64,000 nt of DNA from a bacterium (GTDB taxonomy: Bacteria > Desulfobacterota > Desulfocorpusculales > Desulfocorpusculum): the NCBI GenBank assembly GCA_037481695.1, contig JBBFLE010000013.1, positions 1 to 64,000 of the forward strand. The letters are read 5' to 3'. The notes beneath the pieces were generated by a model. It ran no database searches, was not told the origin of the DNA, and saw only the letters and a list, made by a program, of their open reading frames with translations. Numbering within the stretch: the first letter of the stretch is position 1; each line of letters opens with the position of its first letter. Positions 57,196-64,000 of this stretch are shown here, one piece after another. Made by a program: the position numbers and the translations under genes.

Positions 57196-57666
57196 TCACT
57201 CAGCCTTGCAAGGGGGAATCCGCTCTTTCAAAGAGGCCAGGCTTTGGGGGTTTAGCACCGGGACAAGCTCCCAGCCTGGCAGCTCGCGGCCGTCTTTGCG
57301 CTTTACCAGAAGCCACTGGTTGTCACCCCCCCTGCCCTTCATCTTCATGAGAGTGAAGCCCCCCTTTAGTTTTTCACCCTCCAGGATCACAGAAATCTTT
57401 CCCTCTGCCATTTGTTCTAGCTGATAAGAGCCCCTGTCCCAGATGAGAACAGGACCGGCTCCATACTGCCCTTGGGGGATTATTCCCTCAAAATCAGCAT
57501 ACTCCAGAGGATGGTCTTCCACCTGCACAGCCAGCCTCTTCTGGGAAGGGTCCATTGATGGCCCCTTGGGCATTGCCCATGAACGAAGCACTCCGTCCAT
57601 CTCCAGCCTGAAATCATAATGAAGCCTGGAGGCATGATGCTCATGAACAACAAAGATCCCGCTCAA
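57196..57666 (-). CDS. Stand-alone LigD 3'-phosphoesterase domain protein
   Basis: A 156-residue single-domain protein equivalent to the 3'-phosphoesterase (PE) module of bacterial NHEJ ligase LigD. Catalytic residues are in [20 protein letters not shown] and [20 protein letters not shown], with [15 protein letters not shown] following. It resects 3'-ribonucleotides or phosphates from DNA ends. Neither ligase/polymerase domains nor Ku are in the window. The start is TTG at 57666 with AGAGGAAAG upstream. Confidence 0.9.
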   Translation of the reverse strand: MSGIFVVHEHHASRLHYDFRLEMDGVLRSWAMPKGPSMDPSQKRLAVQVEDHPLEYADFEGIIPQGQYGAGPVLIWDRGSYQLEQMAEGKISVILEGEKLKGGFTLMKMKGRGGDNQWLLVKRKDGRELPGWELVPVLNPQSLASLKERIPPCKAE

Positions 57667-57764
57667 GGTAGCTTTCCTCTATTTCCTGGCATCGCTTCTA
57701 AGGATCATTTATCATAGCCCAACACTCTGATCAACTCTTGCTGGAAGATCAAGAGGGGGAAAAA

Positions 57765-58607
57765 TTGAAAATTGCCGAGCACAAGCAGCAGTTGGCAAGA
57801 ATGGAACAGGTCGCCAAAAAGGCCGTTGGTGCAGCAGGGCAGATCATTCGCAGTAGAGTGGGACACCCCGGAAAAGTACACCAGAAGGCTCTAGCGGATT
57901 ATGTCACAGAGGTGGACAAGGCCTGTGAGGAGGTCATTCTGGATGTCATAACTTCAAGCTTTCCTGACCACGGGATACTCTCAGAGGAAAGTCCCTCTTT
58001 GGAAGTCCACGACTCCCATTTCACCTGGATCGTGGATCCTCTGGATGGAACGACCAATTTCATCCATGGCTTCCCTATGGTTTCGGTCTCGTTGGCAGTG
58101 GCCCAGGCAGGCAGGCCTGTTCTGGGTCTGGTCCTGGATCCATTGAGAAGGGAGCTGTTCTCGGCAGCCAGAGGGCGTGGCGCCAGGCTCAATGGGCGGC
58201 CCATCCATGTCAGGGATGCGGCCACTGTCCAGGATGCCCTCATGGCCACCGGGTTCCCGCACAGGGCAAAGCACTTCTTGAGGCCTTATATGGCTGCCAT
58301 GGAAAGGATTCTGAGCAAGGCCAATGACCTGCGCAGGGCAGGCTCCGCAGCCCTGGACCTGGCCTATGTGGCCTGCGGAAGGCTGGACGGATTTTGGGAG
58401 CCCGGACTCAAGCCCTGGGATGTGGCTGCAGGATCCTTGTTGGTGATGGAGGCCGGGGGTAAGGTGACCGATTTCTGGGGCTCTTGGGACTATGTTTCCA
58501 ACGGGCACATAGTGGCGGCCCCAGCCCTGATCCATGGTTTCCTGCTGGAGCAGATATCCCACGAACTGGCCCCTGCTCTGGCAGCCGAGCCCATTAAGCC
58601 AGCCTGA
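57765..58607 (+). CDS. Inositol monophosphatase family protein
   Basis: A 280-residue Mg-dependent phosphatase. Metal-binding motif WIVDPLDGTTNFIHGFP, Glu in GILSEESPS, and C-terminal GLKPWDVAAGSLLVMEAGGK. Likely substrates are inositol phosphate or fructose-1,6-bisphosphate-type sugar phosphates. TTG at 57765 with AAGAGGGGGA upstream is preferred to an earlier TTG at 57738. Its 3' end overlaps the converging yhhQ-like gene by 14 bp. Confidence 0.93.
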   Translation: MKIAEHKQQLARMEQVAKKAVGAAGQIIRSRVGHPGKVHQKALADYVTEVDKACEEVILDVITSSFPDHGILSEESPSLEVHDSHFTWIVDPLDGTTNFIHGFPMVSVSLAVAQAGRPVLGLVLDPLRRELFSAARGRGARLNGRPIHVRDAATVQDALMATGFPHRAKHFLRPYMAAMERILSKANDLRRAGSAALDLAYVACGRLDGFWEPGLKPWDVAAGSLLVMEAGGKVTDFWGSWDYVSNGHIVAAPALIHGFLLEQISHELAPALAAEPIKPA

Positions 58608-59283
58608 AAGGACTGAAGCGAGTTTCGCGGTCCATGGCGTCCAGGCCTTCTTTGGCTTTCAGGAAATTCACTACCAAGTAGGTGAAAGGAGTTGCGGCCG
58701 CTTCGTACAAGGACTTGGTCAGCCATTGAGCCACAATGGCCCGGCCCAGATCAGCCTCCGGGATGCTGCCTGCAAATGCCAAGCTCATGAAGACCAGGGA
58801 ATCCAGTGCTTGCCCCACCAATGTGGAGCCTATGGTCCTGCTCCATAGCCATCTTCCTTGGGTGGCCAACTTCATCTTGGCCAGCACATAGGCGTTGGCG
58901 AACTCCCCCACCAGATATGCGGCAAAAGAAGCCCCCAGGATCCTAGGCGCAGTCCCCAATATCCTATCATAGGCAGCCTGTGCGTCCCAAAAAGGCGCAG
59001 CCGGCATAAACCCGCCTACCCAGACAGCCCCAACGAATATCAGATTGCAGAAAAAGCCCAGCCAGATCACCCTTCTGGCCTGGGCATAGCCATATACCTC
59101 GGTCAGCACGTCCCCCACGATGTAGCTCAGAGGAAATATTATCACTGCCGCTGGGAGAACCATGCCCGCCACATGTATGAGCTTCACGGCTATTAGATTG
59201 GCCGTTATGAGACAGGTCACAAAAATACCGGAGATAAAGATCAAATACTGGGAGGTAGGCTTGCCACAGGCTTCATCTCTCAT
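58594..59283 (-). CDS. yhhQ: Queuosine precursor transporter (YhhQ/QPTR)
   Basis: A 229-residue membrane protein with about six helices. Family marks are FVTCLITANLIAVKLI, FPLSYIVGDVLTEVYGYAQA and GEFANAYVLAKMK. It imports preQ0/preQ1. It is the downstream partner of queF with a 4-bp start-stop overlap (ATGA), so uptake and reduction are made together. AGGAGG precedes the ATG. Confidence 0.95.
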   Translation of the reverse strand: MRDEACGKPTSQYLIFISGIFVTCLITANLIAVKLIHVAGMVLPAAVIIFPLSYIVGDVLTEVYGYAQARRVIWLGFFCNLIFVGAVWVGGFMPAAPFWDAQAAYDRILGTAPRILGASFAAYLVGEFANAYVLAKMKLATQGRWLWSRTIGSTLVGQALDSLVFMSLAFAGSIPEADLGRAIVAQWLTKSLYEAAATPFTYLVVNFLKAKEGLDAMDRETRFSPFRLA

Positions 59284-59696
59284 GGTAAACCTCCTATGGA
59301 GCGGCTGCCATGCTCAGCCATTACCTCCAGAGAGATCCCCCCCCTGGGATTCATGCGGCAGCTCACACGCATCCATCTTGGGCTGCAGGCCCCCACCAGG
59401 TCTTCCAGGATACGGTTTGCCAGCTCTTCTGCGAAAATGCCCGTGTTTCTCAAGCTAAAAAGATAAAGCTTCAAGGACTTGGACTCTATACACCGTGCTG
59501 CTGGAACATATCTTATCTCCAGCTTGTAGAAATCCGGCTGACCTGTAATGGGGCAGAGACTGGTTACCTCCCTGGTCCTAAAACAGATCTCATACTCCCT
59601 CTGGGGCCGGGGATTGGAAAAGGTGTCCAAAAGATTTGGGTCATATTCTGCCGGATAAAGTGTCTTGCCCTGCTTTAGGTGCTTGAGTTCCTCCAT
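59280..59696 (-). CDS. queF: NADPH-dependent 7-cyano-7-deazaguanine reductase (QueF)
   Basis: A 138-residue single-domain QueF that reduces preQ0 to preQ1 in queuosine synthesis. The catalytic cysteine is in TSLCPITGQPDFYKLEIRY; the ligand helix reads CIESKSLKLYLFSLRNTG. Length is that of the short (YkvM) type. The ATG at 59696 has GGAG upstream; an ATG 36 bases earlier is in frame but lacks a site. It overlaps yhhQ. I found no preQ1 riboswitch in the 5' region. Confidence 0.95.
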   Translation of the reverse strand: MEELKHLKQGKTLYPAEYDPNLLDTFSNPRPQREYEICFRTREVTSLCPITGQPDFYKLEIRYVPAARCIESKSLKLYLFSLRNTGIFAEELANRILEDLVGACSPRWMRVSCRMNPRGGISLEVMAEHGSRSIGGLP

Positions 59697-60419
59697 AGCC
59701 TGCTTTTCTCCTATGCAACTTTGAAGGTTCATTATTTTAGCACAAGATCTTGAGTCCCAATAATCGCCCCTTGAGAACCTTTGTGGGGGCCAAACCCCAA
59801 GCCTTTGACTTCTGGAGGATTCACCGCTCAGTTCTTATTGGCACACAAGCTCAGAATATTTTGGGACTCCTGCTAGTGAGGAGAGGCCTTGCAAATCCAA
59901 AAAATCGGGTCTCTAGTCTAGGGGTATGCCACCAGCCTCAATGGCCCAATTCTTGGAAATGACACTAAAATCTGCACAAGAGCAAATTAAGAAGTTTTAG
60001 CTTATTCCATGGGATCGGCCTGGCAGCCACGGGCAGGAATCCTCCAGGAGTCATGGAGAAATTCGGGTTCATTGTCTGAGTCTCTCTTATTGGTTGGAGG
60101 CACCATCGTATCCGTGAGGTAAAAAATTTTTCTCTCCACCATGGATGACAAGTAGGTGTTTTTTAAGGGGAATTGCATCCCTGATGGAAATCCGGTGAAT
60201 CGCGGCAACTCAAAAATTTTCTTATGAAAAATCAGGAAATCCCTGATTGACTAGCAGTCTAAAGAGGGGGATGTTAGTGCTTGTACAGCTGCCAAATCCG
60301 GGACCGCGTGCATAGCATCTGACTGGGGATATGAGCAAAGGGACGTTACAAGGGAGTTGGCATAGTCCCCCAGAAGGTATAGCGGCGGAAGTTTCTGTTA
60401 AGAGGCCCAGGGGTGCTAC
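59697..60419. other. Gene-free region
   Basis: About 720 bp between queF (minus) and the sigma-54 activator (plus). It should contain both promoters. Short frames are present (for example minus-strand 60002-60178), but none is convincing. I see no tRNA or riboswitch; a small palindrome ATCAGG-AAATC-CCTGAT lies near 60230-60250. Confidence 0.4.
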
Positions 60420-61898
60420 ATGGTTAGGACCTCTCCAAGGGTTTCTCTCAAGGTGGAAGCTTTGGCCATGGCAGCCGATGGGCAGGAGCATCCGGTCCGT
60501 CTGGTGGACTTGGGCCTTGCAGGAGCCCGTCTGGAGCCTGTGCAGTCGGTTCCCGGGAAGAAAAAAGACCAGAACTATCATAGGTTGTGCCTTTCTTTGC
60601 CCGGTCTAGGGGATCTGGACATAGGCATCGAAACCGTTTGGGATGACTCAAAGAAAAAAGGGGTTCGCTTTTGCGGTGCCAGCCGGGGAGATTTTCTCAA
60701 GATATGGCATCATATAAGGGAGTCTCTTCACACCACAAGCTTTTGCCACTATTGCGGTTCTGACTCGGTCAAAGAAAAGAAATGCAGGGCCTGCGGCTGG
60801 AGCAGCAATTATGATGATCCGGGCTACTTCTCCTACTGGGAGAAGGAGTCCCGCTTGAGAACCCTTGCAGAAATGGCTAGTCGTATGGATGCGGAAGCCC
60901 TAGAGAAGGCGATCAACCTTCTGCATGAAACCATTGGTCATGGGGGCCGACAGCCGGCCATGGAGGTAGTCGAGGAATTCGTAGGCTCAAGCGAATCCAT
61001 GAAGCAGGTCTTCGGGCTGATCCGCAGAGTTGCTACTACCGACCTGCCGGTTCTCATCCTGGGGGAAAGTGGAACCGGAAAAGAGATGGCTGCGAGGGCC
61101 ATTCACGAAAGGAGCAGCCGAAGCAAAGGGCCTTTTGTGCCCATCAACTGCGCCAGTATTCCGGAGCAGCTCATGGAGGCAGAACTGTTCGGGTATGAGA
61201 AAGGGGCCTTCACCGGGGCATACCAGGCCAAGAAGGGCAAGCTGGAGCTAGCCCACGGAGGAACCGTTTTTCTGGATGAGGTGGGGGAGCTTCCCCCTGG
61301 CCTGCAACCCAAATTGCTTCGCTTCTTGGAAGACGGTGGTGTTGAAAGGGTTGGTTCCCTGAGCAGCCGCCAGGTGGATGTCAGGCTGATAGCTGCAACC
61401 AACAAGGATCTGGAACTGCTGGAGAAGGAAAAACTTTTCCGAACTGACCTTTACTACAGGCTCCGGGTGTTTGTAGTGAAAATGCCTCCCCTGAGGGAAA
61501 GGGGAGAAGATGTGATTGTCCTGGCAAATTACTTCCTCAAGAAGGTCAAGATGGAGAGGGCGTGGAAGTGCAAAGGTTTCTCAAAGGAAGCCTTGGAGGC
61601 CATGAGGCTTTACCACTGGCCAGGAAACGTAAGAGAGCTTTTTAATCGCATCAGAAGAGCAGTGGCGGTCCAAGACGAATGGATTAGGCCTGAAGACATG
61701 GAGCTGGCTTGGCCTGATCCACCAAAGGCAGGATCCAAGCTGAGGAGCTTGAGCTGGCTGGCCAAGAAACAGATCCTCCAAAAGGCCATCAAGGACAATC
61801 AGCTAAACATGGCACGCACTGCCAGGGCTCTGGGCATAAGCCGGTCATACCTTTACACTCTCCTCAAGCGCTTCGAGTTGAACCGTGAGTTCTCCTAG
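60420..61898 (+). CDS. Sigma-54 activator with N-terminal PilZ and zinc ribbon
   Basis: A 492-residue regulator. An N-terminal PilZ-like domain (about 1-105: SPRVSLKVEALAM, VDLGLAGARLE) precedes a zinc ribbon FCHYCGSDSVKEKKCRACGW (Cys109, 112, 122, 125). A linker helix follows, then the AAA+ domain: Walker A GESGTGKE (215-222), GAFTGA (262-267) and Walker B VFLDEV (283-288). A Fis-type HTH is at about 464-487 (NMARTARALGISRSYLYTL). The intact GAFTGA loop means it should activate sigma-54 RNA polymerase, perhaps under c-di-GMP control. There is no receiver domain. AGGGGTG precedes the ATG. Confidence 0.93.
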   Translation: MVRTSPRVSLKVEALAMAADGQEHPVRLVDLGLAGARLEPVQSVPGKKKDQNYHRLCLSLPGLGDLDIGIETVWDDSKKKGVRFCGASRGDFLKIWHHIRESLHTTSFCHYCGSDSVKEKKCRACGWSSNYDDPGYFSYWEKESRLRTLAEMASRMDAEALEKAINLLHETIGHGGRQPAMEVVEEFVGSSESMKQVFGLIRRVATTDLPVLILGESGTGKEMAARAIHERSSRSKGPFVPINCASIPEQLMEAELFGYEKGAFTGAYQAKKGKLELAHGGTVFLDEVGELPPGLQPKLLRFLEDGGVERVGSLSSRQVDVRLIAATNKDLELLEKEKLFRTDLYYRLRVFVVKMPPLRERGEDVIVLANYFLKKVKMERAWKCKGFSKEALEAMRLYHWPGNVRELFNRIRRAVAVQDEWIRPEDMELAWPDPPKAGSKLRSLSWLAKKQILQKAIKDNQLNMARTARALGISRSYLYTLLKRFELNREFS

Positions 61899-62292
61899 CC
61901 CGCATGGTCCATGATTAGTGAGTAATACCGGCTCGCTTTGATATACCGGGACGAATCCATTTATCCTCAAGTCCAGACGGATTCTCTCTATCGGGCTCTT
62001 CCCGACTCCAGGCTGAAGATGGGTAGAGTTAGGAGTTAGGGGTGGGGCCCTCAATGTTAGAGATTCTGGGGAGTAATCCTGACTAGCCGGGGTTGATCAC
62101 AACTGATGCATGACAGAGGGATCATGTTAACAGGCCCTCTTGGGAATTCATTGGCAGGGCAAAAGCAACCTTATCTTCCTGGGAGGGCGCAAGTTTCTTC
62201 CGCCGTACGTTCAATGCCGGCAACAGGCGCTTCAATGAGCCCTCAATCTGCCGCCGGCCTATGGTCCAATTTCCTGGATGCAGCCCGGTCTT
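61899..62292. other. Gene-free region between converging genes
   Basis: About 390 bp between the 3' ends of the activator gene and the outer-membrane protein gene. I see no gene, repeat or convincing terminator; a -24/-12 promoter consensus was not found here. Confidence 0.4.
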
Positions 62293-63528
62293 TCAGAACA
62301 GACCGCCAAGCACTCCCAGGAGATCCACGTATATGGGCATGGTGAGTTGGAACTGATAATCGGGGGAGTCCCGGGTAAGCCCAATGCCAACAGAGCCAAA
62401 AAGGGAGACAGTCTTGGAGAAACGATGGCTGGCTCCTATATTGAAGGCAGCAGTATTGGCCTCGGTTTCGGAAATTTTATCCCCATTCTGGTATGTAGGC
62501 CAGGTGAAAATATTCTGAAAGGAGATATTGAGCGATGTCCTCTCGCTCAAAGCAACGGCCATCCCCAGTACGTACTCAAAGGCATCTCCCGGATCTATGA
62601 GTCCATAGACCCCCCCCACATCCCTTTCCAGGTTCCAATAGTAGTTTGCGCTTCCGAAGAAAACCACGGGGTCGAAAACCTTGACCAGATTCACCCCTGT
62701 GGATAGGCCATAATGCCCTGTTCCAGTGGGCACTTCCTTGGCCAAGGTAGCTCCAAAAACGGTTTCGGTCTTCAGGCCATAAGGGTCCCTTCCCGTGGGA
62801 AACTTCCCCCTGGCCGTGAAAAGCACATCCGGCATCCAGCTTCTTGATCTGTATGCATGAAAGGTAAGGGCGGTCTCCACATCTCCCAGATCGTCTCCCT
62901 GGATCAGCCTTACAGGTTCTATCTCGGTGCCTGTAGTGCTAGCCGGGCGCACCAGACGGTCCCTCCTGTACAAATAGGGAAACTTGGCTTCCAACTGAAG
63001 TCGGTCCAGTAAACCGTACCTGAGGGTCAAAGAACCTGTTAGGATATCCCTCTTGAGTTCTTCCACGTCAATTCTACCGATGACCAGAGCGTCAAATAGG
63101 GTGAAACCGCTTATAGTAATGGAGTTGCGCGAAAAATGTGCATAGCTCAGACTGGGCTCAATGCCCAGGACTCCCTTGGGAAGCAAGATTCCGCCCGCTT
63201 CCAAAAGAACTGGTTCAGTGGCCTCTTCCACCTTTGTCTTGCGCTTTGAAGCCTCGGGCTCCTCCGCCTCCTGGGCTGCCCTTTGACGTTCAGCTTCCCT
63301 TGCAGCCTGCTGCTCCGAGCTGGGGGCCTGTTCCCTTTTCAGACTTTCCAGCTGACGCTTCAAGTCCTCCAGCTTCCTGTCATATTCCTGCTGCACCTCC
63401 TGGATCTTCTTTTGCAGACTCTCCAAAGTCACGGGTGGGCTCTCCCCAGCGCCTGCACAAATGGGGGCCATAGCCATTGACACGAGAACAAAACTCAGCA
63501 TGAATCTGAGCCTTGTGGATGTTCTCAT
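62293..63528 (-). CDS. Predicted outer-membrane beta-barrel protein with coiled-coil N-terminus
   Basis: A 411-residue exported protein. Signal peptide (LRFMLSFVLVSMAMAPICAGA), then an acidic, Gln/Glu/Lys-rich coiled-coil segment (LQKKIQEVQQEYDRKLEDLK), then about 270 residues of alternating amphipathic strands ending in a Phe (DLLGVLGGLF). A terminal aromatic residue is typical of outer-membrane barrels. It resembles 'transporter' barrel proteins related to the phenol-degradation MetA type. GGGAGGCG precedes the ATG at 63528. The ligand is unknown. Confidence 0.75.
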   Translation of the reverse strand: MRTSTRLRFMLSFVLVSMAMAPICAGAGESPPVTLESLQKKIQEVQQEYDRKLEDLKRQLESLKREQAPSSEQQAAREAERQRAAQEAEEPEASKRKTKVEEATEPVLLEAGGILLPKGVLGIEPSLSYAHFSRNSITISGFTLFDALVIGRIDVEELKRDILTGSLTLRYGLLDRLQLEAKFPYLYRRDRLVRPASTTGTEIEPVRLIQGDDLGDVETALTFHAYRSRSWMPDVLFTARGKFPTGRDPYGLKTETVFGATLAKEVPTGTGHYGLSTGVNLVKVFDPVVFFGSANYYWNLERDVGGVYGLIDPGDAFEYVLGMAVALSERTSLNISFQNIFTWPTYQNGDKISETEANTAAFNIGASHRFSKTVSLFGSVGIGLTRDSPDYQFQLTMPIYVDLLGVLGGLF

Positions 63529-63757
63529 TAATCGCCTCCCTCTCCTAGAGATGCTTATTACAGTGCTTCCACATCCCAACTACAGATAGTATCTTCCTGA
63601 AACCCGTGTCCTATATAAAGTAATCCTTAGCATAAGTCAAGAAAAAATTCTCTTGGAATATACGGCCTGGAACCGAACCACGAGCAGGACGTTGCGGTTT
63701 GTGGGCTTTGATGAACCAAGAGGATTAATTTTTGGGATCCAGGAAAAGGAATTTCTC

Positions 63758-64000
63758 TTACTTTGAACGCCGCAGTTGTTCCAGGAATTCGGGCTGTATT
63801 TTCAAGCCTAGGTCCTGGGCTTTTTCCAGGTCTGATAAGGCCTTTTCATAGTCTCCCTGGGCGTAGTAAATCCGGGCCCTGTTCTCGTAGGCCAAAGCCA
63901 AATTAGGATTCATTTGGATTAGCTTTGTAAGATCTTCTAGAGCCCTCTGGTAGTCACCTTTCTGCGCATAGGCGAACCCTCGATTCCTGTAAAGGATGCC
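63758..64000 (-). CDS. TPR-repeat protein, partial (5' end beyond the window)
   Basis: The last 80 residues of a TPR protein, running off the right edge. Two TPR units are visible: YRNRGFAYAQKGDYQRALED and AYENRARIYYAQGDYEKALS. The tail is QPEFLEQLRRSK, then the TAA stop. Length, signal peptide and function cannot be judged from this fragment. Confidence 0.8.
   Translation of the reverse strand, partial: GILYRNRGFAYAQKGDYQRALEDLTKLIQMNPNLALAYENRARIYYAQGDYEKALSDLEKAQDLGLKIQPEFLEQLRRSK

Noticed and set aside
59733-59900. Possible preQ1 riboswitch upstream of queF
   Set aside because: A GGGG-CCCC hairpin is present, but the preQ1-I loop and A-rich tail pattern is not.
60002-60178. Minus-strand short frame of about 58 codons upstream of queF
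   Set aside because: The ribosome site is weak, there is no recognisable domain and the neighbourhood gives no support; left as unassigned intergenic DNA.

Overview
The window is chromosomal core-plus-accessory DNA from a Gram-negative bacterium, at roughly 53-55 % G+C by eye. Lipoprotein and Sec signal peptides, a beta-barrel-type outer-membrane protein, PilZ proteins, a sigma-54 activator and a Ros/MucR zinc-finger regulator point to the former Deltaproteobacteria (Desulfobacterota). A ferredoxin-dependent 2-oxoacid oxidoreductase and a rubrerythrin-like ferritin suggest an anaerobe. This placement is inferred from gene content; no rRNA gene is present. I see no CRISPR array, insertion sequence, phage or integrase, and start codons TTG and GTG are common.

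Layout. 1-4.5 kb: lipoprotein metallopeptidase, ferritin-like protein, double-GAF histidine kinase and a small membrane-anchored TPR protein. 4.6-17.1 kb, minus strand: a 33-residue COX24-like protein, then (in transcription order from the right) tRNA-Gly(CCC), rimP, nusA, infB, DUF503, rbfA, nrnA, truB, rpsO, pnp, an M16 peptidase and dut. This is a classical transcription/translation/RNA-decay operon with many start-stop overlaps; a tRNA heads it, as metY does in E. coli. 17.1-18.9 kb: prmA and ccdA. 19.2-22.7 kb, plus strand: BepA-like M48-TPR lipoprotein, a polytopic membrane protein with an internal duplication and a helix-hairpin-helix tail, and a small conserved protein. 22.9-29.1 kb: an MBL hydrolase, a three-gene 2-oxoacid:ferredoxin oxidoreductase (alpha-beta-gamma), a radical SAM protein and a short MetE-like protein.

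29.6-36.6 kb, plus strand: zinc-ribbon protein, acyl-CoA ligase, single-pass membrane protein, a second membrane M48-TPR peptidase, a SAM methyltransferase and a PilZ protein. 36.6-43.3 kb: acyl-CoA synthetase (ADP-forming)-like protein, B12-binding-type radical SAM protein, cold-shock protein with its own promoter and terminator, an extended PgsA-like CDP-alcohol phosphatidyltransferase, an FHA-cNMP-PilZ fusion and a zinc-ribbon protein. 43.7-52.3 kb: L,D-transpeptidase, cyclophilin-like protein, MucR-like regulator, then CBS, S41 peptidase, divergent polysaccharide deacetylase, amidohydrolase, enolase and a NifU-like protein. 52.3-64 kb: GalT/HIT-like DUF4921 protein, MBL hydrolase, a secreted BFN-PDZ fusion, adenosine-specific kinase, a free LigD phosphoesterase domain, inositol monophosphatase, the queuosine pair queF-yhhQ, a PilZ/zinc-ribbon/sigma-54 activator, a predicted outer-membrane protein and a TPR protein cut by the right edge.

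The best candidates for undescribed biology are domain combinations rather than a mobile system: the duplicated membrane module fused to a DUF4332-like tail (20.7 kb), the PilZ-zinc-ribbon-AAA+ activator (60.4 kb), the FHA-cNMP-PilZ protein (41.7 kb), the secreted bifunctional-nuclease-PDZ fusion (55.0 kb) and the acyl-CoA ligase/membrane M48-TPR cluster (30-35 kb).
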